Under the pieces are notes generated by a model, which was not told the DNA's origin, did not search any database, and saw only the letters and a list, made by a program, of their open reading frames with translations. From contig NZ_DJDT01000197.1 in NCBI RefSeq assembly GCF_002432345.1, positions 1 to 23,300 on the forward strand: 23,300 bases of DNA, written 5' to 3'. The position numbers and the translations under genes are program-made. Within the stretch, counting starts at the first letter, position 1, and the number at the start of each line of letters is the position of its first letter. Source of the DNA: Pedobacter sp. UBA5917 (GTDB lineage Bacteria > Bacteroidota > Bacteroidia > Sphingobacteriales > Sphingobacteriaceae). This document shows, one piece after another, positions 1 through 7,611 of the stretch.

Positions 1-1385
1 CCGATACGGCGGGTGTAACAGTAACCGAAGATAATTTAGCTGTGCGTACCAAATATTACGCAAGGGTAAAAGCCAATGCAACCGAGAGTCAGCCCGAGTC
101 GAAATATGTCAGGAGTAGCGCTTTCCAGTTAACCGGCATCCAATTGTTCCTACTCATCAGGGATAACGAGATTAAAGAAAACAGCATCACCCTGCGATAT
201 ATCCCTACTGTTGGTTTAACTTCTATTGTTCTAACACCTGCAACCGGCACTGCTGCAACCACAACTTTAAGTGCAACCGATGCATCTGCAGGTTTAAAAG
301 CCATTACCGGTTTAACCGCTGGCACCAAGTATACTGCTGAGCTTTTTGCAGGCACAAAAAGTAAGGGTATTACCACTTTTACTACCCTTGCTCCTACTAC
401 TTATACGGTGAAACTGAACCCAGGCGATGACCTTGCAGCAGCTATCACATCGGCAACAAATGGTGCTATTATCGGATTGAATCCGGGTACCTATAACATC
501 ACCGCGTTAACCACTTTTATCACACAGAAAACCATTACCATCAAATCAACCTCTGGCAACCCAACGGATACGAAGGTTAACTTTAAAGAAATAGATTTAG
601 AGGGAACAGGTGCGGGCGTAACACTTTCGGGTATTGAGTTCGACGGAACTTCGGCAGCGGCACTTTATTTTATTAATTTCATCGGCACACAGGCCGCCAA
701 TGGAGCCGCAGCTACCTTTACCAATGTAGTAGTGGATAACTGTATTGCCCATGGTGCCACAACGGCCTTTTTAAGGGGCGATAGAGGAACAGCTGCCCGT
801 GACTTTAAAATCACAGGCATTACCGTAAACAACTCTGTTGTGTATGATATGGGCCTAAACGGCTCTTCGGCTTACTATACCTTCCACCTCAACAAAATGC
901 AGTTTAACAGCCTTACTATTTCGAAATCTACCTTTTATAATGCAGGTCCGGGTTTGGTTACCGCAAGTACCACTTATGCCGGCGATGTTATTCCATCGGT
1001 TTCGATTGGCAACTCTACCTTTAATGGTTTTGGCGGCAATGCCAAATATGCATTGTTGGATGCCAATGCAAACCCGATCAGTTTTATTATCCAGAACAGT
1101 ATTTTGGCCAACACGCCAAAATCGGGTACGGTGGTGGCAGCTGCCATCAGGGGCACAGGTGCAGGAAGCACATTTAGAATCTCGAATAGTAATTATTTTA
1201 ACCTGTTGAGTGCCTTAATGGGTGGAACAGCCTTAACTTTTGGTCCGGCAACATTGACTAGCAACCAAAGTATCAATCCGGGCTGGACAGCCACTACAAC
1301 CGATTTCACGCTACCGGCAACCTCCCCTTTAAGAAGTGCAGGAAGCACGGGCGGCCCAATCGGCGACCCTAGGTGGACATATTAA
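1..1385 (+). CDS. Partial surface beta-helix protein (FN3-like repeats, DUF4957/DUF5123 type)
   Basis: The reading frame is open from base 3 (first full codon), so the gene enters from the left edge. The GTG at 42 is only an internal Val codon. About 460 C-terminal residues are visible. First comes the end of one fibronectin-III-like domain, then a second (through the segment ending TTFTTLAP), then a repetitive Gly/Thr/Asn-rich right-handed beta-helix beginning near LNPGDDLAAAI. The tail ends in GPIGDPRWTY, a GDPRW ending I associate with DUF5123. Proteins of this type are usually outer-surface lipoproteins encoded just after SusC/SusD pairs in pectin loci, where they are thought to bind or cut pectic polymers. 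No catalytic residue is evident to me, so binding or lyase activity is open. A strong terminator follows directly. Confidence 0.75.
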   Translation, partial: DTAGVTVTEDNLAVRTKYYARVKANATESQPESKYVRSSAFQLTGIQLFLLIRDNEIKENSITLRYIPTVGLTSIVLTPATGTAATTTLSATDASAGLKAITGLTAGTKYTAELFAGTKSKGITTFTTLAPTTYTVKLNPGDDLAAAITSATNGAIIGLNPGTYNITALTTFITQKTITIKSTSGNPTDTKVNFKEIDLEGTGAGVTLSGIEFDGTSAAALYFINFIGTQAANGAAATFTNVVVDNCIAHGATTAFLRGDRGTAARDFKITGITVNNSVVYDMGLNGSSAYYTFHLNKMQFNSLTISKSTFYNAGPGLVTASTTYAGDVIPSVSIGNSTFNGFGGNAKYALLDANANPISFIIQNSILANTPKSGTVVAAAIRGTGAGSTFRISNSNYFNLLSALMGGTALTFGPATLTSNQSINPGWTATTTDFTLPATSPLRSAGSTGGPIGDPRWTY

Positions 1386-1396
1386 ATTATTTTACG

Positions 1397-1424
1397 AAGG
1401 GCAGGTATTTATCTGCCCTTTTTT
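1397..1424 (+). terminator. Rho-independent terminator after the beta-helix protein gene
   Basis: The arms AAGGGCAG (1397-1404) and CTGCCCTT (1413-1420) are perfectly complementary around an 8-base loop, and the T run continues to 1424. It starts 11 bases after the stop codon, so it ends the upstream transcript. The pectinesterase at 1561 then probably has its own promoter. Confidence 0.85.
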
Positions 1425-1436
1425 AATGAATTTTAT

Positions 1437-1535
1437 GCGGAGCAAAGCGTTCGTAATTGCGAGGAGGTCCCACAAAAAAATCGTCCTCTCGACCGGAGCA
1501 TTGCGAAGTAGATAGATCTGCCTCGAGATGACGAA
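1437..1535. repeat. Degenerate intergenic repeat ending CTCGAGATGACG
   Basis: The stretch has no convincing reading frame. Its right part (TAGATCTGCCTCGAGATGACG, about 1513-1533) resembles the right half of the larger element at 3486-3588, which ends CTCGAGATGACG. It looks like a decayed copy of the same short inverted-repeat family. Confidence 0.5.
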
Positions 1536-1560
1536 CCGTTAATCAGATTTTTAATAAAAA

Positions 1561-2577
1561 ATGAAAACATCATCCTATTTTAAGTTAATTACAATACTTC
1601 TTTTTTATACCTTTTCTTCCCTTCAGGCACGGGCTCAGGATCCGAAATACCCATCAACATTAACCGTTTCGAAAGAGGGCAATGCAGATTATAAAACCAT
1701 ACAGGAGGCTATAAATTCGGTAAGGGATTTGGGCGAGAAAGAAGTTAAAATTTATGTTAAAAAAGGTACTTACAGGGAAAAACTGATCATCCCTTCGTGG
1801 AAAACCAGGATTTCGTTTATTGGAGAGGACACGGAGCAAACCATCATTACTTTTGATGATTATTCAGGAAAGCCTAATCCAACCGGTAAAGATATTTTTG
1901 GCAATGCCAAATTCAGTACTTACACCTCGTTTACGGTACTGGTTCAGGGGAACGATATCCACTTCGAAAATTTAACCATTATCAATGCTGCAGGCCGCGT
2001 TGGTCAGGCCGTTGCCCTGCATGTAGAAGGCGATCGTTTTACGGCAAAAAACTGCCGGTTTTTGGGCAATCAGGATACGCTTTATGCCGCGGTTGAAAAT
2101 AGCAGGCAATATTATCAGCATTGTTATATCGAAGGCACAACCGATTTTATTTTCGGAAAGGCCACTGTTGTGTTTCAGGATTGTACAATCAAAAATTTAA
2201 GCGATTCTTATGTTACAGCAGCTTCAACATCTGCACAACAGAAATTCGGATTTGTTTTTCTAAATTGTGGGCTCATTGCAGATCCATCTGTAACGAAAGC
2301 CTATTTGGGCAGGCCGTGGCGACCGTATGCCAAAACCGTGTTCATCAACAGCAATTTGGGCAAACACATTTTACCCGAAGGCTGGAGCGCATGGAAAGGA
2401 GATAAGATGTTCCCCGATAAAGAGCTTACTGCTTTTTATGCCGAATATAACAATAAGGGAGAGGGAGCTTCGCCAAAAACAAGATTACCGTGGACCAAAC
2501 AGCTTACTGATAAAGAGGCTAAAAATTATACTTTAAAAAATATATTGGGCGGAAAAGATCAATGGAATCCCCTCTAA
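1561..2577 (+). CDS. Pectin methylesterase (carbohydrate esterase family 8)
   Basis: This enzyme de-esterifies methylated homogalacturonan, opening it to pectate lyase and polygalacturonase. All CE8 signatures are visible: GQAVAL with Q149, NQDTLY with Q171 and D172, DFIFG with D195, and LGRPW with R251 and W253. By family knowledge D172 and D195 are the acid/base and nucleophile, the two Gln form the anion hole, and R251 orients the nucleophile. Residues 1-25 form a signal peptide ending ARA before QDPKY, so the protein is exported, probably to the periplasm. The 338-residue length is normal for a single-domain bacterial CE8. The ATG at 1561 is the only start giving an N-terminal signal peptide. 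The acetylesterase gene follows after 14 bases, so the two are likely co-transcribed. A second CE8 paralogue lies at 18710-19666. Confidence 0.95.
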   Translation: MKTSSYFKLITILLFYTFSSLQARAQDPKYPSTLTVSKEGNADYKTIQEAINSVRDLGEKEVKIYVKKGTYREKLIIPSWKTRISFIGEDTEQTIITFDDYSGKPNPTGKDIFGNAKFSTYTSFTVLVQGNDIHFENLTIINAAGRVGQAVALHVEGDRFTAKNCRFLGNQDTLYAAVENSRQYYQHCYIEGTTDFIFGKATVVFQDCTIKNLSDSYVTAASTSAQQKFGFVFLNCGLIADPSVTKAYLGRPWRPYAKTVFINSNLGKHILPEGWSAWKGDKMFPDKELTAFYAEYNNKGEGASPKTRLPWTKQLTDKEAKNYTLKNILGGKDQWNPL

Positions 2578-2591
2578 AATTAATTTAACAA

Positions 2592-3332
2592 ATGAAAAAG
2601 AACTTCTTTAAATTTATTGCAGCAGGAGCATTGGCGGTTTTATTCTCTTTTACCTTTATCCCAAAGAAAACCAAACTCTACATCATCGGCGACTCCACCG
2701 CAGCCAATAAAGAAGAAAAAGCCTATCCCGAAACGGGTTGGGGCATGATACTACAATCTTATTTCAAACCCGACATTACAGTTGAAAATAAGGCCTTAAA
2801 TGGCCGGAGTACAAAATCGTTCAGAGCAGAAAAACATTGGGACCCAATATTGGCACAGTTGGCTCCAGGTGATTATGTATTTATCGAGTTTGGGCACAAT
2901 GATGAAAAAGTTGACAAACCGAATATCGGCGTTTCATTGGCTGATTTTAAGCTCAATCTGGTTAACTACGTAAAAGAAACGAGAAGCAAAAAAGCTTTCC
3001 CTGTTTTATTGACCCCTATTTCGCGCAGGAGTTTCAAAAATGGCATTTTAATCGATTCGCATGGCGATTACCCCCGTATAACCCGTCAGGTAGCCGATTC
3101 GCTGAATGTGCCGCTTATTGATATGCTGGCAAAAACAGAAAGTTTATTAACACGTTTGGGAGATGAACCATCAATTAAATTATTCAACTATGTCGATTCC
3201 GGAAATGTAAATTATCCAGATGGGAAAAAAGACAATACGCATTTAAGTCCGGCGGGCGCTAAACAGGTTGCAGGTTTGGTGGTAAAAGGGATTAAGGAGT
3301 TGAGATTGAGTTTGGTGAAGAGTTTGAAGTAG
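2592..3332 (+). CDS. Rhamnogalacturonan acetylesterase (SGNH hydrolase, CE12-like)
   Basis: This is a 246-residue SGNH/GDSL esterase expected to remove acetyl groups from rhamnogalacturonan or acetylated pectin. The four SGNH blocks are present: IIGDST with nucleophile S35, LNGRST with G70, EFGHND with N103, and KDNTHLSP with D214 and H217. The N-terminus carries a short basic start and a hydrophobic stretch (about residues 6-22), read as a signal peptide or anchor; no clear AXA cleavage site is evident. It starts 14 bases after the pectin methylesterase stop, so methyl- and acetyl-ester removal appear to be encoded as a pair. A longer paralogue (261 residues) is at 21637-22422. The exact substrate is inferred from the family and the locus. 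Confidence 0.9.
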   Translation: MKKNFFKFIAAGALAVLFSFTFIPKKTKLYIIGDSTAANKEEKAYPETGWGMILQSYFKPDITVENKALNGRSTKSFRAEKHWDPILAQLAPGDYVFIEFGHNDEKVDKPNIGVSLADFKLNLVNYVKETRSKKAFPVLLTPISRRSFKNGILIDSHGDYPRITRQVADSLNVPLIDMLAKTESLLTRLGDEPSIKLFNYVDSGNVNYPDGKKDNTHLSPAGAKQVAGLVVKGIKELRLSLVKSLK

Positions 3333-3345
3333 AAACAAGATATCG

Positions 3346-3364
3346 TCCCGATTTGCAATCGGGA
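3346..3364. repeat. Perfect 8-bp hairpin just after the CE12 gene
   Basis: TCCCGATT and AATCGGGA pair perfectly around the 3-base loop TGC. The hairpin lies 14 bases after the acetylesterase stop. There is no T run after it, so it may be a factor-assisted 3' end or an RNA-stabilising hairpin rather than a classic terminator. Confidence 0.5.
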
Positions 3365-3485
3365 TGTACGAGAAAGGCGATTATATCGCCAATAATTGCT
3401 CTTACCGCATTACAAATGCAAACCTCGCTAATCCTCGTTATAAACGAGGACTATGAATAATAGTTTGTCATCCGCTACCTCAAGC

Positions 3486-3588
3486 CGTCATTTCGACTGT
3501 AGCCTGCCGATTTTTCATCGGTAGCGAAATGGAGAAATCTAACTCGAGATAGATCTCCCGGCTGCGTTGCACTTCGCTCGAGATGACG
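3486..3588. repeat. Imperfect inverted-repeat element (CGTCATTTCGA ... TCGAGATGACG)
   Basis: The outer arms CGTCATTTCGA (3486-3496) and TCGAGATGACG (3578-3588) match in 10 of 11 positions when inverted. Inner segments GGAGAAATCT and AGATCTCC also pair imperfectly. The element is non-coding, about 103 bp, and resembles short intergenic repeats common in Bacteroidota genomes. Related ends occur at 1513-1533 and 3656-3668. Confidence 0.6.
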
Positions 3589-3686
3589 TATCGGGGGATT
3601 TAGCTTAATTTAAACTCCTCAGTCAATAACATTGATTTTTATGCAATAAAATATTCCTCGAAATGACGTCTTGAAGAGAAAACAAA

Positions 3687-3729
3687 AAAGCCGCAAATCC
3701 ACAGATTAAAATCTATGTTTTGCGGCTTT
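3687..3729 (-). terminator. Terminator of the gapN-like gene
   Basis: AAAGCCGCAAA (3687-3697) and TTTGCGGCTTT (3719-3729) form a perfect 11-bp stem, with a smaller inner stem AGAT/ATCT in the loop. Read on the minus strand, the stem is followed by a T-rich run (TTTTTTGTTTTC). It begins about 20 bases after the stop codon of the minus-strand gene. Confidence 0.85.
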
Positions 3730-3748
3730 ATTATTAAGAACTATTCTG

Positions 3749-5374
3749 CTAAAAAATATACTTCGTACTTAAGAAGTTCGAATCATCTCCTTTAACAATT
3801 TCGTTCAATAGCTTTTTATTATCATCTGTAAATTTGGTGGCTACCAACGAGCGGATCGAGAACGAACGCAGCGCATCTACTACAGAAAGCGTTCCTTCTG
3901 CACTGTCTTTACGACCGGTGAAAGGGAACACATCTGGCCCACGCTGACATTGGCAGTTGATATTTACACGGCTCACCTGGTTAACCAAAGGATCAATCAG
4001 CGAAGAAATTACCGCAGCGTTATTGCTGAAAATACTTACCTGCTGCCCGTGTGGCGAACCGATTAAATACTCGATCGGTTCTTCCAGATCGTCGAAAGGT
4101 ACAACAGGCACAATCGGACCGAACTGCTCTTCGCGGTACAGTTTCATGTTGCTGTTTACCGGATAAACGATGGCTGGATAAACAAAAGTTTCTAAAGTTT
4201 GTCCACCGTTTTTGTTTATCACTTTCGCACCATGCGAAACTGCATCATCGATACATTCTTTTAAATATTCAGGTTTATTTAATTCTGGTAGCGGTGTAAG
4301 GTTAACGCCTTTTTCCCATGGCATACCGAATTTCAGTTTTTCTACTTCTGCAGATAAACGTTTTAAAAATTCCTGTGCCAAACTGCGGTGTACATAAACG
4401 ATTTTAATCGCCGTACAACGTTGTCCGTTGAAAGAAAGCGAACCTAAAACAGTTTCAGAAACTGCTAAATCCAAATCTGCATCCTTGGTAATAATGGCTG
4501 CATTTTTAGCATCTAAACCTAAAATAGCCCTTAAGCGGTTTACTTTAGGATGCAGTTTTTTCAGTTCATTGGCAACTTTGCTCGAACCGATCAAGGTAAG
4601 TACGTTGATTTTACCCGATTTCATCAATCCCGGTACAATCGTATTCCCACGGCCATAAATGGTATTCACCACACCTTTAGGGAAACTTGAACGGAAGGCC
4701 TCTAACAAAGGATAATGCAATAAGGTACCGTGTTTAGGTGGTTTGAATAAAAGCGTGTTGCCCATAATCAAAGCGGGTATCAACGTAGTAAAGGTTTCGT
4801 TTAAGGGATAATTGAACGGCCCCATACAAAGTACCACCCCAAGTGGCGAACGGCGCACCTGGGCTACAATACCCTGCTCTATTTCGAAACGTGATGATTG
4901 TCTGTCGATATCTTTCAATGCATCAATGGTAGCATAGATATATTCAACTGTACGGTCGAATTCTTTTACCGAATCAGCATAAGATTTCCCGATTTCCCAC
5001 ATAATGAGCTTGGCAACAATTTCCTTTTGCTCGATCATTTTATGGGTAAAGTTTTCTACACAGGCAATGCGGTCGGCAACGCTCATGGTTGGCCATTGCC
5101 CTCGGCCATTATCGTAGGCAGCTACAGCGGCATCAAGCGCTTCTGTGGATTCTTTTTCTGTACATACCGGAAAACTACCGATACGCTTTCGTTTCAAACC
5201 TTCAGGGGTCTTTACGCATACTGGAGAAAACACTTCATTAAACGGTCCGTTCCATGGTTTCATCTCTCCATTTGAAAGAAACTCTTTTTGATTGATTTCT
5301 TCCGCAAGCCTAAATTCATCTGGAATCTGGCTCTCTTCAACGAAAATACTTTCGAGGTTTAGCGATGTACTCAA
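3749..5374 (-). CDS. gapN: NADP-dependent (non-phosphorylating) glyceraldehyde-3-phosphate dehydrogenase-like ALDH
   Basis: This is a 541-residue aldehyde dehydrogenase most like the GapN group, which oxidises glyceraldehyde-3-phosphate to 3-phosphoglycerate while making NADPH. Visible features are MGPFNYP (catalytic Asn N188), LFKPP (K211, cofactor binding), FNGQRCTA with nucleophile C320, EEQFGP with E416, and the GapN-like RGPDVFPFTGRKDS near 478-491. Oddly, the usual E-L-G-G-K-N general-base motif reads G-L-D-A-K-N (286-291), so the canonical Glu is a Gly. The enzyme may use another base or have altered chemistry. The gene is the last of the minus-strand block, 113 bases after the transporter gene and behind a terminator, so it probably has its own promoter; a palindrome lies upstream. 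The role fits with Eda producing glyceraldehyde-3-phosphate. Another aldehyde substrate cannot be excluded. Confidence 0.8.
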   Translation of the reverse strand: MSTSLNLESIFVEESQIPDEFRLAEEINQKEFLSNGEMKPWNGPFNEVFSPVCVKTPEGLKRKRIGSFPVCTEKESTEALDAAVAAYDNGRGQWPTMSVADRIACVENFTHKMIEQKEIVAKLIMWEIGKSYADSVKEFDRTVEYIYATIDALKDIDRQSSRFEIEQGIVAQVRRSPLGVVLCMGPFNYPLNETFTTLIPALIMGNTLLFKPPKHGTLLHYPLLEAFRSSFPKGVVNTIYGRGNTIVPGLMKSGKINVLTLIGSSKVANELKKLHPKVNRLRAILGLDAKNAAIITKDADLDLAVSETVLGSLSFNGQRCTAIKIVYVHRSLAQEFLKRLSAEVEKLKFGMPWEKGVNLTPLPELNKPEYLKECIDDAVSHGAKVINKNGGQTLETFVYPAIVYPVNSNMKLYREEQFGPIVPVVPFDDLEEPIEYLIGSPHGQQVSIFSNNAAVISSLIDPLVNQVSRVNINCQCQRGPDVFPFTGRKDSAEGTLSVVDALRSFSIRSLVATKFTDDNKKLLNEIVKGDDSNFLSTKYIF

Positions 5375-5407
5375 TTTTAATTTGTTGTTAGGGTTAAATT
5401 AATGTTA

Positions 5408-5430
5408 AATCTATAGTTTAAGTATAGATT
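5408..5430. promoter_or_regulatory. Perfect palindrome upstream of gapN, possible operator
   Basis: AATCTATA (5408-5415) and TATAGATT (5423-5430) are perfect inverted repeats around 7 bases. The site is 34-56 bases upstream of the gapN-like start codon and downstream of the transporter's terminator, a normal place for an operator. No regulator gene in the window can be matched to it, and it is AT-rich, so chance is possible. Confidence 0.35.
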
Positions 5431-5440
5431 CGTTTGTATA

Positions 5441-5484
5441 AAAAGGCTGATGATTCAGAAAGCTTTCCTTAACATCAGCCTTTT
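5441..5484 (-). terminator. Terminator of the hexuronate transporter gene
   Basis: AAAAGGCTGATG (5441-5452) and CATCAGCCTTTT (5473-5484) form a 12-bp stem. Read on the minus strand, the second arm runs into CAGCCTTTTTATAC. It starts only a few bases after the transporter stop codon (5488-5490), so the long minus-strand transcript probably ends or is weakened here before gapN. Confidence 0.85.
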
Positions 5485-5487
5485 GGT

Positions 5488-6927
5488 TTATTTTAATTCA
5501 ATTACTTTATATTTTGGAACCAGGGTTTTCATTACAATCCAGCCGATCAGATAACAAACCGAACAGATCGAAAAGATAATGAAATAACCGGCCTCTTCTC
5601 CTTTAAAACCCATAAAAACAACGCTGTTTTTGCCTGTATAATCGAACAGCAGACCAGAGCTTTTATTGATGATGAAAGCACCTATACCACCTGCCATACC
5701 ACCGATACCGGTAATGGTTGCAATGGCTTTTTTAGGGAACATATCGCCAACTGTAGAAAATATATTTGCCGACCATGCCTGGTGGGCTGCACCTGCAATA
5801 CCGATAATAATAACCGGAATCCAGTAGGTAATGTGGCCTAAAGGCTGTGCTGCCAAAGCCAAAAGTGGGAAAAATGCGAAAATCAGCATCGCTCTCATTC
5901 TACCTTCGTAAGGGTTCATGCCTTTTTTATCGACAAAATACGTAGGTAACCATCCGCCAACAATCGAAAGCAGGGTAATTACATAAAGTACAAATAATGG
6001 CAGTGCACTTTGTGTAGAATCCATTCCGTAAACCGATTTCAGGTAAGCCGGTGTCCAGAATAAGAAGAACCACCACACGCCATCTGTCATAAACTTACCA
6101 AAGGCAAAAGCCCAGGTTTGTTTGTATTTAAAGCAATCAATAAACGAAACCTTTTCTTTGGTCTCTTCAACATAGTCGGCCAGCTTTCTGTCGTTAATCA
6201 CATCCTGCTGGATATAGGCCAGTTCTTCGGCACTAACCCTTTTATGTAATTCTGGCTTGTTGTACACAAAAACCCATAAACCCATCCATATAAAACCCAG
6301 CGCACCGATAATAATGAAAGCCATCTCCCAGCCATAAGCTTTGGCAATAAAAGGGATGGTAATCGGCGCGGCAAGCGCACCAACGGTGGCACCGGCATTA
6401 AATATACTGGTTGCAAATGCACGGTCTTTTTTAGGAAAATACTCGGCTGTAGCCTTAATAGCCGCCGGAAAATTGCCTGCCTCTCCAACAGCCAATACAA
6501 AACGGGCAAAAATAAAGAGGGTAACACTTACCGAAACCACTAACCCGGTATCGTTAATACCTGCAATTATTTCTTTTGCACCTTCGAAACCCACAAACCA
6601 GTTTCCGTTAATAATCCCTGCGGTTGCAATACCGCAGAAGGCATGTAAACAGGCACCTACCGACCAAACCCCGATTGCCCATAAAAAGCCTTTTTTGGTA
6701 TCGAGTTTATCAACCAACCGACCTGCAAAAAGCATCGATATGGCATAAAAGATAGAGAACAGGGCCGTTATATTTCCATAGTCGTTATTATCCCAATGGA
6801 ATTCCGGTTTAATAAAATCCGTCCAGGTTAAAGAAAGAACCTGTCTGTCTAAATAATTTATCGTAGTGGCTAAAAATAACAGCAAACAGATGTTCCATCT
6901 ATATTTGCTTGTTTTGGGTTGGTTCAT
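5488..6927 (-). CDS. exuT: Hexuronate (galacturonate/glucuronate) transporter, MFS ACS family, ExuT-like
   Basis: This is an inner-membrane proton-coupled symporter of the major facilitator superfamily, 479 residues, with about 12 hydrophobic helices starting near residue 12. Family signatures include TINYLDRQVLSL in helix 1, the loop FAGRLVDKLDTKKG after helix 2, RFVLAVGEAGNFPAA in helix 4, and AEYFPKKDRAFATSIFNAG leading into helix 5, all typical of ExuT-type anion:cation symporters. A longer than usual segment between helices 3 and 4 (about residues 100-130, containing NGNWFVGFEGAKE) is seen in Bacteroidota members as I remember them. The gene is 21 bases downstream of eda, so the transporter and the catabolic genes are likely on one transcript. 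Substrate assignment to galacturonate rests on the neighbours uxaC, uxaB and uxaA. Confidence 0.9.
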   Translation of the reverse strand: MNQPKTSKYRWNICLLLFLATTINYLDRQVLSLTWTDFIKPEFHWDNNDYGNITALFSIFYAISMLFAGRLVDKLDTKKGFLWAIGVWSVGACLHAFCGIATAGIINGNWFVGFEGAKEIIAGINDTGLVVSVSVTLFIFARFVLAVGEAGNFPAAIKATAEYFPKKDRAFATSIFNAGATVGALAAPITIPFIAKAYGWEMAFIIIGALGFIWMGLWVFVYNKPELHKRVSAEELAYIQQDVINDRKLADYVEETKEKVSFIDCFKYKQTWAFAFGKFMTDGVWWFFLFWTPAYLKSVYGMDSTQSALPLFVLYVITLLSIVGGWLPTYFVDKKGMNPYEGRMRAMLIFAFFPLLALAAQPLGHITYWIPVIIIGIAGAAHQAWSANIFSTVGDMFPKKAIATITGIGGMAGGIGAFIINKSSGLLFDYTGKNSVVFMGFKGEEAGYFIIFSICSVCYLIGWIVMKTLVPKYKVIELK

Positions 6928-6948
6928 TTGGTTAGGGATGTTAAGTTT

Positions 6949-7611
6949 TTATTTGCTCTGCTGAATTAGATCGAGTGCTAATTTGGTATTATCGAATAAC
7001 TCATCGTAAAGACCTTTGCTCATAACGTCTTTACTGATCAGTTTACTGCCCATACCAACGGCGCAAACGCCTGCTTTAAACCATGTTTTTAGGTTATCAG
7101 CATTGATTTCTACTCCTCCGGTTGGCATAAACAGCTGTCCGGCAAAAAGATCTTTAATCGATGAAATAAATTCAGGGCCTAAAATATTGGCTGGGAAAAT
7201 TTTGATCAGCATGGCTTTATGTTCCTGTGCTACGCTGATTTCGGTCGGCGTCATACAGCCCGGGATCCATAACATACCGATTTTGTTGGCAATTTCGGCA
7301 ACAGCCGGATTTACGATCGGTGCCACGATAAAATCGGTTCCTGCTTCGATAAAAGCATTTGCATCGGCAGGGGTTTTAATGGTTCCGATACCCAGATAAA
7401 GATCGGGCATTTCGGCGTCTCTGATTTCCTTTAGTTTTTTAAAGTTCGGCAAAGCAGATTTACCACGGTTGGTGTATTCGAAAACACGTACACCGGCTTT
7501 GTACAGGGTGCGTAATATTTCTACACTTCCTGCTTCGCTATCCTGATAAAAAAGGGGTAACATGCCCTGCTCTAAAATGGCATCTAAAATTTTGTGTTGG
7601 TTACTGATCAT
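6949..7611 (-). CDS. eda: KDPG aldolase (2-dehydro-3-deoxy-phosphogluconate / 4-hydroxy-2-oxoglutarate aldolase)
   Basis: This enzyme cleaves 2-keto-3-deoxy-6-phosphogluconate to pyruvate and glyceraldehyde-3-phosphate, the last committed step of the galacturonate route. It is 220 residues, the normal size. VFEYTNRG carries E45, the general acid/base position, and LIKIFPAN carries K137, the Schiff-base lysine. PTGGV (163-167) is the phosphate-binding segment. The start lies inside the end of kdgK: the two genes overlap by 11 bases, which suggests translational coupling of kinase and aldolase. The transporter gene follows after 21 bases. Confidence 0.95.
   Translation of the reverse strand: MISNQHKILDAILEQGMLPLFYQDSEAGSVEILRTLYKAGVRVFEYTNRGKSALPNFKKLKEIRDAEMPDLYLGIGTIKTPADANAFIEAGTDFIVAPIVNPAVAEIANKIGMLWIPGCMTPTEISVAQEHKAMLIKIFPANILGPEFISSIKDLFAGQLFMPTGGVEINADNLKTWFKAGVCAVGMGSKLISKDVMSKGLYDELFDNTKLALDLIQQSK

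Larger units (their letters stand above)
3333..3748. other. Intergenic region between convergent transcripts, repeat-rich
   Basis: This is 416 bases without a supportable gene. It separates the plus-strand esterase pair from the minus-strand catabolic block. It holds a short hairpin (3346-3364), an imperfect inverted repeat (3486-3588), a lone arm of the same family (CCTCGAAATGACG at 3656-3668), and the terminator of the minus-strand gene (3687-3729). Confidence 0.8.

Noticed and set aside
42..44. GTG at 42 as the start of the first gene
   Set aside because: The frame is open upstream to base 3 with FN3-like sequence, so the gene continues beyond the left edge.
3346..3364. Hairpin after the first CE12 gene as an intrinsic terminator
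   Set aside because: There is a perfect stem but no T run on either side; listed only as a hairpin.
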